In this document: positions 16,938 through 26,114 of the stretch, in pieces
Position numbering within the stretch: position 1 is the first letter of the stretch
How the letters are laid out: each line of letters begins with the position of its first letter
Assembly: GCF_000821305.1 (NCBI RefSeq)
Contig: NZ_CCXK01000015.1
Location: forward strand, 250,528 to 314,527
From: Clostridium culturomicium
GTDB lineage: Bacteria > Bacillota > Clostridia > Clostridiales > Clostridiaceae
Length of the DNA stretch: 64,000 bases
Direction: 5' to 3'
Position numbers and translations under genes: made by a program
Notes under the pieces: generated by a model
Seen by the model: only the letters and a program-made list of their open reading frames with translations
Told to the model about the DNA's origin: nothing
Database searches by the model: none

Positions 16938-17843
16938 CTAATTTTCACCTTGTCCAAAAATTGAGCTTACAAAATCTTTTATCCAGTTCCAAAGCTTCTC
17001 AAAGAAACCTGTGTCCTCTAAGTATTTTCCTAAGGCAGACATATCTTCTTTAAACTTATCCGCTGCTTTATTTAGTGTATCCTTAACCTGGCTGTAATCT
17101 ATATCTAAGTCATTAATATCAGACATTAGAGTAACAACTCTTGCCTTCATATTTTCGCTTATTTCTACCCCATATTTTTCTGTAACTTCACTAACTACTT
17201 TCGCAATTTGATCTTCATTATCTGGCTTTTCTTTAATAACTGCTGTTTTTATTTCATTTATCATGGCAGTAGCTTCAGTTTGTCCAACTTCATCTGCTAA
17301 ATCTAAAGAAACTTCTATCTCTTCTGCAGCAGCCTGTTTGTTTTCTGTTTTAAGCTCTCCACCCATGATTTTTTCTGCTCCTGCTAAAATACCTGCAAGG
17401 GCTGATTCTCCTGTTACTGCAAAAGGTGCAGATGCTATAACCTCAGCATTTAATATTCCTGATGTTATTAAAGCATTTGCAAGCATGTCATCAGTTACTA
17501 AGGTTAAATTATTTGACTTAACATTTACTCCATTTTCCTTACTAACAAGCTTAACATATGCACTTGAATACCAGCCTCCAGTAAAGTTACTAAAGTCGTT
17601 AGGGTCAAGTCCTAGCTGTTTTATAGCCACTTCATTATCAACATAAGTTGCTTCCACGCTATCTGGAGCTTCAAAGTATTTTCTAAGCTGTGCTTCCTGA
17701 GCATCAGTTAAATCTACACCAAAACTTAATATTTCTCCTGAAGGATACTCTCCTCCCCTTGCTGCAAAGGCAGTTATAGGTGTTGAAAGACATAGCATAG
17801 TACTTAAAGCTATAGCTATTTTCTTTATATATCTCTTTATCAT
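16938..17843 (-). CDS. Secreted DUF1002 domain-containing protein
   Basis: This 301-residue protein has a clear signal peptide (basic start, hydrophobic core, likely cleavage after TAFA). The remainder matches DUF1002: the early SFGVDLTDAQEAQL and the later GESALAGILAGAEKIMG are typical of these firmicute extracellular proteins, whose function is unknown. The C-terminal third is helical, with an aromatic patch (FEKLWNWIKDFVSSIFG) that might touch the membrane. It sits between smpB and ssrA with its own terminator, so the location looks incidental. No cell-wall anchor motif is present. Confidence 0.8.
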   Translation of the reverse strand: MIKRYIKKIAIALSTMLCLSTPITAFAARGGEYPSGEILSFGVDLTDAQEAQLRKYFEAPDSVEATYVDNEVAIKQLGLDPNDFSNFTGGWYSSAYVKLVSKENGVNVKSNNLTLVTDDMLANALITSGILNAEVIASAPFAVTGESALAGILAGAEKIMGGELKTENKQAAAEEIEVSLDLADEVGQTEATAMINEIKTAVIKEKPDNEDQIAKVVSEVTEKYGVEISENMKARVVTLMSDINDLDIDYSQVKDTLNKAADKFKEDMSALGKYLEDTGFFEKLWNWIKDFVSSIFGQGEN

Positions 17844-18017
17844 CTTTAATTCTCCTTACATTTCATATTTTAATCCCATAGTATATGTTTTAATTATATA
17901 TTATATTTAAATAAAAATGCTATTTAGTTTTAAATCTTAAGAAATTCGTAAGCAAAACCCTCAATCTGTGGTTAATAACCCTCATTTGCAAATTGAAATG
18001 CATATAAAATTTCAATA

Positions 18018-18058
18018 TAAAAAAGCACTGATACAGCAGTTACAGCTCATCAGTGCAC
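18018..18058 (-). terminator. Intrinsic terminator after smpB
   Basis: GCACTGAT (18025-18032) pairs with ATCAGTGC (18049-18056) around an imperfect loop; the minus strand continues TTTTTTATATTG. It lies directly after the smpB stop. Confidence 0.85.
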
Positions 18059-18062
18059 AGAA

Positions 18063-18530
18063 TTATTTCATTCTTTCCTTCATTTGTCTGTCTATATCTC
18101 TCTTGGCTGCTTTTTCAAGCATTGCATCTCTCTTATCGTAATCCTTTTTACCTCTGCACACCCCAAGATTAACCTTAACTTTTCCATCCTTAAGGTATAA
18201 GCTTAGAGGAATTAATGTGTATCCCTTTTGAGACGTATAGCCTAAAAGCTTCTCTATTTCTCCTTTGTGAAGAAGTAATTTTCTTTCTCTTAATGGATCT
18301 CTGTTAAAGATATTACCCTGTTCATATGGGCTGATATGCATATTTTTGATGAATATCTCTCCATTTACTATATCAGCATAGCTGTCTCTAAGGTTAGCCT
18401 TACCGCCTCTGATAGATTTAACTTCAGTTCCAACTAAAACTATTCCAGCTTCCATAGCTTCTTCTATAAAATAATCATGTCTTGCTTTTCTATTTTCTAC
18501 TAAAGTCTTAGTACCAAGTTTCTTAGCCAT
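18063..18530 (-). CDS. smpB: SsrA-binding protein SmpB
   Basis: SmpB binds the tRNA-like end of tmRNA and brings it to stalled ribosomes. The 155-residue protein has the OB-fold stretches ARHDYFIEEAMEAGIVLVGTEVKSIR and SYADI plus the C-terminal GKKDYDKRDAMLEKAAKRD, the tail that enters the mRNA channel (motifs abbreviated from a longer run). Its partner ssrA lies 1.7 kb downstream and rnr 1.75 kb upstream. A terminator of its own and two unrelated neighbours show it is no longer in a tight rnr-smpB-ssrA unit. Confidence 0.96.
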   Translation of the reverse strand: MAKKLGTKTLVENRKARHDYFIEEAMEAGIVLVGTEVKSIRGGKANLRDSYADIVNGEIFIKNMHISPYEQGNIFNRDPLRERKLLLHKGEIEKLLGYTSQKGYTLIPLSLYLKDGKVKVNLGVCRGKKDYDKRDAMLEKAAKRDIDRQMKERMK

Positions 18531-18642
18531 AATTTCACCTACTTAATTTATCATTTCTTATACATCTTTTATTATTGACCTGAATAATCACTTTTAGTTT
18601 ATTATAACATATTAATTTAGAATGGAAAATCAAGTTTTCATG

Positions 18643-18683
18643 TAAAAAAACTCCCCTATGAGCTCAGCATTCTCATAGGGGAA
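18643..18683 (-). terminator. Intrinsic terminator after the alcohol dehydrogenase gene
   Basis: An 11 bp perfect stem (18652-18662 with 18672-18682) is followed on the minus strand by GTTTTTTT. Confidence 0.9.
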
Positions 18684-18725
18684 TAAGGATGGATATTTTT
18701 GGGTCTATATATGAAATTTACTTGC

Positions 18726-19892
18726 TTATAAATTAACTTTTGTTCCGTAGTAAGTACATTCAAATAGCTTAGCCATTGTTTCTGCATCTATTTCTCTAGG
18801 ATTTGAACCTGTACATGCATCTAATACTGCATTTTTAGAAATAAACTCAAGGTTAGCTTTGAAGTCTTCCTCTGAAATTCCATATTCCTTCATTGAATGA
18901 GGAATGTTTAACTTTGTATTTAATTCATTAATCATACTTATTAATGAATCTGTCAATTCTGCATCTGTAGCTCCTTCAAGCTTTAACATTCTAGCTATAT
19001 CTGCATATCTATCTTCACACTTAACTCTGTTGTACTGAATTACGTATGGTAAGAAAATAGCATTTGCACATCCATGTGGAATATGGAATACAGCTCCTGT
19101 TTTATGTGCCATTGAGTGAACTATTCCAAGAAGAGCATTTGAGAATGCCATTCCTGCTAAGCATTGAGCTTCATGCATTAAGTTTCTTGCTTCAACATCT
19201 CCGTTGTAAGATTCAACTAAATTATCTTGAACCATTTCAATAGCTTTTAATGCTAATGGGTCAGTAAAATTTGATCTTAAAGATGCTGTATATGCTTCAA
19301 TAGCATGAGTTAATGCATCCATTCCAGTATGAGCAGTTAAAGTTTTAGGCATAGTTTGTGCTAAATCTGGATCAACTATTGCTATATCTGGAGTTATATT
19401 AAAGTCTGCTAATGGATATTTAATTCTCTCTGTATAGTTTGTTATAACTGAAAATGCAGTAACCTCTGTCGCTGTTCCACTTGTTGATGGAATTGCTACA
19501 AATTTCGCCTTTTGTCTAAGCTCTGGTAATCCAAAAGGAACTACAGCTTGTTCAAAAGTAAATTCAGGATACTCATAGAAAATCCACATTGCTTTAGCAG
19601 CATCAATTGGAGATCCACCTCCCATTGAAACTATCCAATCAGGTTCGAAGTTTCTCATTGCTTCTGCACCCTTCATTACCGTCTCCACAGATGGATCTGG
19701 TTCAACACCTTCAAAAATTTGAACTTCCATTCCAGCTTCCTTTAAGTAATCCTCTGCTTGTTGTAGGAATCCAAATCTCTTCATTGAACCTCCACCAACA
19801 ACAATCATAGCTTTCTTTCCTCTTAGAGTTTTTAATACCTCTAATGAGCCTTTTCCGTGGTAAATATCTCTTGGTAATGTAAAACGTGACAT
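18726..19892 (-). CDS. Iron-containing alcohol dehydrogenase (butanol dehydrogenase-like)
   Basis: The 388-residue protein is a type III, iron-dependent dehydrogenase. The nucleotide site reads SMGGGSPIDAAKAMW; the metal site includes the D-x4-H pair in GMDALTHAIEAYT, the next histidine in GIVHSMAHKTG and the last in HIPHGCANAI. Relatives in solvent-forming clostridia reduce butyraldehyde or acetaldehyde with NAD(P)H; the exact substrate is not decidable here. AGGAGG eight bases before the ATG sets the start. Upstream lies an extended -10 promoter with a near-perfect Rex operator at the transcription start, so expression should rise when NADH accumulates. The gene lies between rnr and smpB as its own unit. 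Confidence 0.88.
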   Translation of the reverse strand: MSRFTLPRDIYHGKGSLEVLKTLRGKKAMIVVGGGSMKRFGFLQQAEDYLKEAGMEVQIFEGVEPDPSVETVMKGAEAMRNFEPDWIVSMGGGSPIDAAKAMWIFYEYPEFTFEQAVVPFGLPELRQKAKFVAIPSTSGTATEVTAFSVITNYTERIKYPLADFNITPDIAIVDPDLAQTMPKTLTAHTGMDALTHAIEAYTASLRSNFTDPLALKAIEMVQDNLVESYNGDVEARNLMHEAQCLAGMAFSNALLGIVHSMAHKTGAVFHIPHGCANAIFLPYVIQYNRVKCEDRYADIARMLKLEGATDAELTDSLISMINELNTKLNIPHSMKEYGISEEDFKANLEFISKNAVLDACTGSNPREIDAETMAKLFECTYYGTKVNL

Positions 19893-19943
19893 GAAACATT
19901 CCTCCTCACTTAAACCTATATAAAACCATAATATACTTATTTA

Positions 19944-19961
19944 TTGTTATTTGTTTAACAA
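19944..19961. promoter_or_regulatory. Predicted Rex operator upstream of the alcohol dehydrogenase gene
   Basis: TTGTTAT-TTGT-TTAACAA matches the Rex consensus TTGTTAA-N4-TTAACAA at 13 of 14 positions. It lies just after the predicted transcription start, where bound repressor would block initiation. The rex gene itself is at the window's far end. Two further half-sites (20006-20012 and 20036-20042) form a wider-spaced inverted repeat upstream. Confidence 0.75.
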
Positions 19962-19971
19962 CTACAAATTT

Positions 19972-19980
19972 ATTATAACA
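19972..19980 (-). promoter_or_regulatory. Extended -10 promoter of the alcohol dehydrogenase gene
   Basis: On the minus strand the sequence is TGTTATAAT: a perfect TATAAT (19972-19977) with the TG extension. No good -35 box is present. The start point near 19965 places the Rex-like site at about +4 to +21. The remaining gap up to 20250 is AT-rich without a gene. Confidence 0.6.
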
Positions 19981-20250
19981 TCTTTATAAAAAATTACCAG
20001 AGTTTTTGTTAAATTTTTATCTATTTAAATTAAATTTAACAGGTTCTTAACTTTTTATTTTTAAATCTTAATATTATTACTTTCTTAAGTATATTGTTGA
20101 CTTTAATAGTTATTCCAAAGATTTTGTCCTTTTTCCTATTATTATTACATTGATTTAATATATTTCCATAAGATTATTTACTTAATCTATGTATTTTTTT
20201 TAACAATTCTATTAACTAATAGCTTGCTTTATCTTAACAAACTTCTCATA

Positions 20251-20279
20251 AAAAAACTGCCTCATTACAAGGCAGTTCC
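20251..20279 (-). terminator. Intrinsic terminator after rnr
   Basis: AACTGCCT pairs with AGGCAGTT and is followed on the minus strand by TTTTTTTATG, immediately after the rnr stop. Confidence 0.85.
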
Positions 20280-20282
20280 GAA

Positions 20283-22463
20283 TTATATTAATTCATTTAT
20301 GTCTATAGATATTTCCTCATGTACATCCTGTTCTTGTTCTTCTTCCTTAACAATTTCAAAGTAAATCTCATGGGCATCAATATCAACCTTAGAACATCTA
20401 ACCTTAACTTCATCACCAAGTCTGTAAATATTCTTAGTTCTTTCGCCAATTAAGCATAGATGTCTTTCATCATAGTTGTAATAATCATCATGAAGCTCAC
20501 TTATATGAATTAATCCCTCAATGGTATTTGGAAGTTCAATAAACATTCCAAAGCTAGTTACTGATGAAATTATACCTTCAAATTCCTCTCCGATTCTTTC
20601 CATCATATATTCAGCTTTCTTCAAATCATCAACTTCTCTTTCAGCTTCGACTGCCATTCTTTCTGTGTCAGAGGACTGTTTTGAAGCATCGACAACAAAG
20701 GTACGAAGTTTCTTTTCTCTCTTAGGGTTTAACCCACCTTCCCTTAGTATCTCTTTAATTATCCTATGGATAACTAAGTCAGGATATCTTCTGATTGGAG
20801 ACGTAAAGTGACAGTAATATTTAGCTGCAAGACCAAAGTGACCAACACAAACTTGAGAATATTTAGCCTTCATCATACTTCTTAATAATAAAGTACTTAC
20901 TACTGTTTCCTCTTTCTTACCTCTAACCTGCTCTAATATCTTTTGCAAGTCCTTTGGATGAATTTCATCTTCCTTAAGTCTTACTGGATATCCAAGGTTA
21001 TATGCAAACTCACTAAAGTGTATTAGCTTCTCCATATCTGGATCTTCGTGAATTCTATATACAAATGGTGAATTCATCCAGAAGAAATGCTCTGCAACAG
21101 TTTCATTACAAATCAGCATGAACTCTTCTATAATTGTATTGGCAATAGCTCTTTCCCTTAATTTTATATCTACAGGCTTACCATTTTCATTTAAAATGAT
21201 TTTGCATTCTGCAAAGTCAAAGTCTATTGCACCTCTGTTCATTCTCTTTTTATTTAAAATCTCAAACAGCTTACCCATGTTTTTGAAATCTTCATGAAGA
21301 TATTTATATTTTTCAATAGTCTCTAGATCTTCATCTCGAAGAATCTTTGTTACATCAGTATACGTCATTCTTTCCTTTGTCCTAATAACACTTTCAAAGA
21401 TATCATGATTAACCACCTTACCATTAGAAGGGTCAATCTCCATAAAGCAGCTTAAAGCAAGCCTATCGACTCTAGGATTTAAACTACACATACCATTAGA
21501 AAGCTTCTTAGGAAGCATTGGAATAACTCTGTCTAGAAGATATACTGAAGTTCCTCTTTTAAAGGCTTCTTTATCTAAAGGATTTCCTTCTTTTACATAA
21601 TGAGATACATCTGCAATGTGTACACCCAACTTATAATTACCGTTTGGAAGTATTTCAACTGAAACTGCATCATCAAGGTCCTTAGCGTCTTCACCATCAA
21701 TAGTAACTGCAGTAATATCTCTTAAATCTATTCTTCTATCAATTTCACTCTGAGGAATTTCTTCTGAAATTTTTGCTGCAAAATCTTCAACCTCCCTTGG
21801 GAATTCTTCAGGAAGATTATGTTTTTTGATGATAGTTAAAATATCAATTCCCCTATCTCCCTTTTCACCAAGGATTTCAACAATTCTTCCCTCTGGGTTT
21901 CTTCTCATTTCAGGCCAGCTTGTAATCTCAACAACAACAATCTGTCCTGATTTAGCTCCATTTCTGTTTCCTTTAGATATAAATACATCTTGTGCAATCT
22001 TTCTGTCATCAGGAACAACAAAACCAAAGCTTTTATTATCTTCATAAATTCCAACTAATTTTTTGTTTTTTCTTTCAACAATACGGATAATTTCACCCTC
22101 ACATTTTTTACCCTTATTTTCTTCTCTAAGGATTTTTACAAGGACAATATCATTGTTCATTGCACTATTTACATTACTGGCAGGAATAAAGATATCTGGT
22201 CTGTCATCATCTAAGATAACAAAACCAAATCCTTTTGCATGAGCCTGAAATACACCCTTAACAATTCCCATTCTGTCAGGAATTCCGTAAAGCTCCGCTC
22301 TGTTTTTTATAATAATGCCTTCCTTTTCCATATCATCTAAAATCTTTTGAAAATCCTTAGACTCTTTTTTATTTATACCAAATATTTTAGATAGCTCTTT
22401 AAAGCTCATTGGCTTATAAGCCTGTTCTTTCATAAAGCTTATTAGTACTTCTCTTATTTTCAT
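20283..22463 (-). CDS. rnr: Ribonuclease R
   Basis: RNase R is a processive 3'-5' exonuclease that degrades structured RNA and works with trans-translation. The 726 residues hold an N-terminal winged-helix region, two cold-shock/OB domains (AHAKGFGFVILDDDRPDIFIP marks one), the RNB catalytic core with TIDGEDAKDLDDAV, carrying the metal-binding aspartates, and HFTSPIRRYPDLVIHR, and a C-terminal S1 domain (about 630-715). The gene begins the rnr-smpB-ssrA neighbourhood. No secG is found directly upstream, unlike in many firmicutes. The acidic C-terminal tail lacks the basic extension seen in E. coli. Confidence 0.95.
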   Translation of the reverse strand: MKIREVLISFMKEQAYKPMSFKELSKIFGINKKESKDFQKILDDMEKEGIIIKNRAELYGIPDRMGIVKGVFQAHAKGFGFVILDDDRPDIFIPASNVNSAMNNDIVLVKILREENKGKKCEGEIIRIVERKNKKLVGIYEDNKSFGFVVPDDRKIAQDVFISKGNRNGAKSGQIVVVEITSWPEMRRNPEGRIVEILGEKGDRGIDILTIIKKHNLPEEFPREVEDFAAKISEEIPQSEIDRRIDLRDITAVTIDGEDAKDLDDAVSVEILPNGNYKLGVHIADVSHYVKEGNPLDKEAFKRGTSVYLLDRVIPMLPKKLSNGMCSLNPRVDRLALSCFMEIDPSNGKVVNHDIFESVIRTKERMTYTDVTKILRDEDLETIEKYKYLHEDFKNMGKLFEILNKKRMNRGAIDFDFAECKIILNENGKPVDIKLRERAIANTIIEEFMLICNETVAEHFFWMNSPFVYRIHEDPDMEKLIHFSEFAYNLGYPVRLKEDEIHPKDLQKILEQVRGKKEETVVSTLLLRSMMKAKYSQVCVGHFGLAAKYYCHFTSPIRRYPDLVIHRIIKEILREGGLNPKREKKLRTFVVDASKQSSDTERMAVEAEREVDDLKKAEYMMERIGEEFEGIISSVTSFGMFIELPNTIEGLIHISELHDDYYNYDERHLCLIGERTKNIYRLGDEVKVRCSKVDIDAHEIYFEIVKEEEQEQDVHEEISIDINELI

Positions 22464-22778
22464 AATTCACAACCTTCCAAGGTTCATCTAAAACTGAACC
22501 CTCTATAATAATTCTCTTTATTAGTATTACTCTTTCATCTCATATTTACACAAATATTAATAATGCGTAGAAATCACCGCTTTTCTTACGCTAAAATCCT
22601 TCTTCTAAGTAACAACAAAGGAGTTCATTTTTATTATATACTATATATGTTAACTTTATAAGTTCATTACCAATTTTTTAGTTAATAATTCCTATTACTG
22701 TCTTTACGTAAACCTGCTTCATTTTAAATTCCTATATATTTATTTTAATTCTATTTACTTAATTTCAATTTTACATAG

Positions 22779-22816
22779 AAAAAAACTCTTTGGATAATTC
22801 CAAAGAGTTTTTTTGT
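22779..22816. terminator. Bidirectional terminator of the candidate small RNA
   Basis: An 11 bp stem (22784-22794 with 22799-22809), loop TAAT, and runs of seven A before and seven T after allow termination on both strands. Confidence 0.9.
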
Positions 22817-22917
22817 ACCACTTATGTGGCATAGCAAATCTTACATAAACCGAAGTATAACCCTTGGGGAAGGTTACACTTAAAATAAATAAAAAGGGGT
22901 TATTTATTTCTATCTAC
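22781..22917 (-). ncRNA. Candidate small RNA between rsuA-type gene and rnr
   Basis: A promoter with TTGAAG and TATAAT 17 bp apart (22924-22952) predicts a start near 22917, and a strong terminator ends it at 22781, giving an RNA of about 137 bases. It contains an early hairpin (AAATAAATAA with TTATTTATTT around a C-rich loop), a GC-richer inverted repeat around AACCTTCCCCAAGGGTT, and the terminator stem. No start codon with a ribosome site opens a closed reading frame within it. It matches no RNA family I can name. A long 3' untranslated region of the upstream gene is the alternative. Confidence 0.45.
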
Positions 22918-22923
22918 AAGATT

Positions 22924-22952
22924 ATTATATTCCTAGTTTTTCGCTCCTTCAA
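22924..22952 (-). promoter_or_regulatory. Sigma-A promoter of the candidate small RNA
   Basis: TTGAAG (22947-22952) and TATAAT (22924-22929) are 17 bp apart on the minus strand. It lies about 95 bases after the end of the upstream pseudouridine synthase gene and about 460 bases before rnr. Confidence 0.6.
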
Positions 22953-23045
22953 GTGAATTTACAGTGAAGTTTTTTAAGCAATTATTAATAATTGTTAAAA
23001 GAAAATTACAATTTCCAAAAAACTCACATTTTATTCTACAGTGTT

Positions 23046-23762
23046 CTACAGACTCTTTAACATCTCAAGCTCTGCTTCTGTTAATTCTCTGTATTCACCT
23101 TCCTCCAGGCTCTCATCTAACTCCATTGGTCCAAACTTAACTCTTTTTAAGTAAACTACAGATTTATCTAGAGCTTCAAACATTCTCTTAACTTGATGGA
23201 ACTTTCCTTCTTGTATTGTAACAAGAACTTCTGAACCATCTTCTGTAGCGCTTATTATTTCTAAATCTCCAGGCATACACTTGTAGCCATCATCTATTGT
23301 TATTCCACTTTTGAAAGCTTTCACATCACTTTCATCTACTGGCTTGTTTATTTCTGCATAATAAACCTTATCCACGTGATTTTTAGGAGCTATAAGCTTA
23401 TGATTTAACTCCCCATCATTAGTTAATAGTAAAAATCCAACTGTATCCTTGTCTAATCTTCCCACTGGGAATGGTTCAAATACTTGATATTCTGGATCAA
23501 GCAGATCTATCACTGTCTCATCATAATTGTCGAAAGTTGCACTTACAACTCCTGCTGGTTTATTTAAAAGAAGATAAATAAACTTTCTGTAGTTAACTAC
23601 TTCTCCATTTATCTCTATTACAGCTGTTTCAGGATCTATTTTCATAGAGCTGTCCTTAGCAACTTCTCCATCAACAATAACTAAGCCTTTTTTACAGCTT
23701 GCCTTAACTTCTTTACGGCTTCCGTAACCCATATTTCCTAATATCTTATCTAAACGTTCCAT
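23046..23762 (-). CDS. RsuA-family pseudouridine synthase (16S rRNA type)
   Basis: The enzyme isomerises a uridine in ribosomal RNA to pseudouridine. The 238-residue protein has an N-terminal S4 RNA-binding domain (MERLDKILGNMGYGSRKEV) and the catalytic loop FPVGRLDKDTVGFLLLTNDG, whose aspartate attacks the base, plus the late GKFHQVKRMF. Length and lack of extra domains fit RsuA (16S position 516) better than RluB or RluE, but the target is inferred. No terminator directly follows; the next lies at 22779-22816. Confidence 0.88.
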   Translation of the reverse strand: MERLDKILGNMGYGSRKEVKASCKKGLVIVDGEVAKDSSMKIDPETAVIEINGEVVNYRKFIYLLLNKPAGVVSATFDNYDETVIDLLDPEYQVFEPFPVGRLDKDTVGFLLLTNDGELNHKLIAPKNHVDKVYYAEINKPVDESDVKAFKSGITIDDGYKCMPGDLEIISATEDGSEVLVTIQEGKFHQVKRMFEALDKSVVYLKRVKFGPMELDESLEEGEYRELTEAELEMLKSL

Positions 23763-23828
23763 AACTTCACCTCATAACTTTATAAAATATATATTACCCT
23801 ATTCCTAAAAGCAAATACAACCCCAAAG

Positions 23829-23865
23829 CAAAAATTGACCCCTGAACACAAGTCCAAGAGTCAAT
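23829..23865 (-). terminator. Intrinsic terminator after the seven-repeat protein gene
   Basis: On the minus strand an 11 bp stem including G-U pairs (23834-23844 with 23855-23865) is followed by TTTTTGC, about ten bases beyond the stop. Confidence 0.7.
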
Positions 23866-23874
23866 AAAACTTCA

Positions 23875-25881
23875 CTAATTACACTCAACTTCTATTATAT
23901 CATAATCATCATAAGCTTCCTTACTGTATCCACTCTTGCAAAGGGCTAATATCTTATAATACCCTTTATAAAAAGCCATGAAGCCATAGTAATCCTTTTT
24001 ACTATATTTTTGAATTACCTTCCACTCACCTTGTTCCATCAAATAAAACTCATAAAGATTATCTCTTCCGCCATCACACTCAACCTTAAAGGTCACATTT
24101 TCATTTATCCTTATTTCTTTATTATCTAAAACTATTTTTGCATTTGTAATTGGAGGTCCTTCCATTACTCTAAAGGTAAGCTCCTTCTTGCAATCATATT
24201 CATTGGTACTTAAAATGTTTTTGCAGTACACCTTAACTGTATAAACACCTGCACACCTTGGGACCAACTTAAATTTTTTATTATTAGAATACTCTTCAGT
24301 CTCAACAAACCTTCCATTTACCTCAACACAATATTTAGCTAAAGTATCTTTAGTATTTTCTGTTACAACTTCTAACTCTATATCTTCTCCCAGAACATAG
24401 GTATCCTTCTTTTCTGTTAACACATAGTCAATTTTAGCAGCAATGAATTTTTTACAATCAATGCTAATCATGGAATGGACATCATAGGTTCTCTTAGATT
24501 TTGGATGTTTAACCCTTACCTCAAGAATATGCTTACCAACCTCCGTTGGAATGAAGGTCATATTATCTGCCTCATCATATTCCAAGTGGAAAACTTCATT
24601 ATTGTCCTTTCTAATAATGAATTCATATAAAAGATTTTGACCACCTGTTGCATTTACCTTTATATTTAAATGCTCATTCAATAAAACCTGTTTTTTATTA
24701 CTAAGCTCAATTTCCTTTATAAATATATTTCTAGTAAAGTCCTTATCGATGGTAAAATCCAAGGTAGCCTTTTCTTCATATTCATCCATACAAGTTTTGT
24801 CCTTAACCAAGACCATGGCCTTGTATATTCCACTTGCCTCTGGAAGCCATCTATAACTATTATTTTCTGAAAAACTAGAGCTCTCATTTAAATTACCATC
24901 TATTATAAACTTGTATAACAGATTATCTCCGCCAGAACATATGGCTTTAAATTCTATTGGTGTTTTCTCTATTTGAGGTGAGCTTAAATCAGAAGTGAAA
25001 CTTAAAATTTTAACAGGCTTATATTTCACAACTTCATAGTGTATCTTAGCCCTATCATCAAATTTCTTATGGGAATACATGTCCTTAATAGTACATAAAA
25101 GTTTATACTTTCCTGGAATTATTTCTACAAAGGTAATGAGTCTTTTACTTGAGAAATCTTGAATTAAATGTACATTCCCACGTTCATCAATTTTCTCAAA
25201 CTTATACAGCAGAACTCTGCTTTCATCATAACTTGCTTCAGCTTCAAAGGTTAATTCCTTACCTAGAATCAAATCATCCGTGAGACACCTTAAAGCATTA
25301 ATCCTTACAAATTTCATTGGAAATACCTTAAATGACATTGTTTCAAAGTCATCAAACTGATTATCAGAGTCAATAGTCTTACATTCAACTAATAGCTCAA
25401 CATTTCCTTCTACATTTGGTACAAAGCTAAGCATGGTATCTAGTGAATAATCCTTGATTAAACTCCACTCCCCATCTTTTTTAATTAAATACTTACATAG
25501 AAGTGGCAATTTGTTTGGAACAACAGTAACCTCTAATTTTTCTCCCATTCTAAGCTCGCTGCTGCTTAAAATAATATCTTTAATAAGCTTTTCATTTATA
25601 CATCCAATAACGTACTCAATACGAGAAGTAAAGTCATGGGACTTTTTACTTTCAGGCATCTTCGATTGAACCATTATCATATATTTCCCATCTTCATTAG
25701 GAGTCCATACAGCCTCACACTCTTCATTAAAATCTCTTATAGTCTGCCAGCTGCCACCATCACATTTAACTAAAAATCTATATAATAAGCCTTCTGCAAT
25801 CTTATTTTCAATATTAATTTTTATTTCAGAGCCTTTGTCTTGAGGACTTGGTAGGCTTGTACTAATTATCATTTCATTCAT
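23875..25881 (-). CDS. Triple-tyrosine (Y_Y_Y) repeat protein
   Basis: The 668 residues divide into about seven repeats of some 95 residues. Each has the pattern: a glycine or charged loop, NLLYEFII or YKF/YRF, a short turn, an aromatic residue before P-x-x-x-G-x-Y, a strand, then a Y-D/F-D motif. This resembles the two-component-regulator three-Y domain, a beta-sandwich module also found alone in clostridial proteins. There is no signal peptide, membrane segment or anchor, so the protein looks cytoplasmic although such modules are usually extracytoplasmic. No enzymatic domain is present; binding or scaffolding is possible. It is monocistronic. Confidence 0.75.
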   Translation of the reverse strand: MNEMIISTSLPSPQDKGSEIKINIENKIAEGLLYRFLVKCDGGSWQTIRDFNEECEAVWTPNEDGKYMIMVQSKMPESKKSHDFTSRIEYVIGCINEKLIKDIILSSSELRMGEKLEVTVVPNKLPLLCKYLIKKDGEWSLIKDYSLDTMLSFVPNVEGNVELLVECKTIDSDNQFDDFETMSFKVFPMKFVRINALRCLTDDLILGKELTFEAEASYDESRVLLYKFEKIDERGNVHLIQDFSSKRLITFVEIIPGKYKLLCTIKDMYSHKKFDDRAKIHYEVVKYKPVKILSFTSDLSSPQIEKTPIEFKAICSGGDNLLYKFIIDGNLNESSSFSENNSYRWLPEASGIYKAMVLVKDKTCMDEYEEKATLDFTIDKDFTRNIFIKEIELSNKKQVLLNEHLNIKVNATGGQNLLYEFIIRKDNNEVFHLEYDEADNMTFIPTEVGKHILEVRVKHPKSKRTYDVHSMISIDCKKFIAAKIDYVLTEKKDTYVLGEDIELEVVTENTKDTLAKYCVEVNGRFVETEEYSNNKKFKLVPRCAGVYTVKVYCKNILSTNEYDCKKELTFRVMEGPPITNAKIVLDNKEIRINENVTFKVECDGGRDNLYEFYLMEQGEWKVIQKYSKKDYYGFMAFYKGYYKILALCKSGYSKEAYDDYDIIEVECN

Positions 25882-26033
25882 ATGTATACCCCCTAACCTA
25901 AGTTCTTTCTTCCTATTTTCTACATATCAATGTATTTTCCTATGATTTACATAACTATATTATACTACAATGCCATATTATGTAACAACACCGCTTTCTA
26001 TTTTCTTCCAATAATAAATAAGACAAATTATAT

Positions 26034-26073
26034 AAAAAAACTCACTTGTAGTTTATTTTTCTACAAGTGAGCC
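26034..26073 (-). terminator. Intrinsic terminator after the pgi-yaiI unit
   Basis: CTCACTTGTAG and CTACAAGTGAG form an 11 bp stem followed on the minus strand by TTTTTTTATAT. Confidence 0.9.
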
Positions 26074-26114
26074 TATAAATTTTGTTTTTACAATAAATTA
26101 TTCAGTTTCTTCTT

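Noticed and set aside
19697..19899. Second minus-strand frame (62 residues) inside the alcohol dehydrogenase gene
   Set aside because: It overlaps the well-supported dehydrogenase start in another frame and has no protein family features.
22464..23045. A secG gene upstream of rnr
   Set aside because: No frame with two membrane helices and a ribosome site exists in this gap on either strand.
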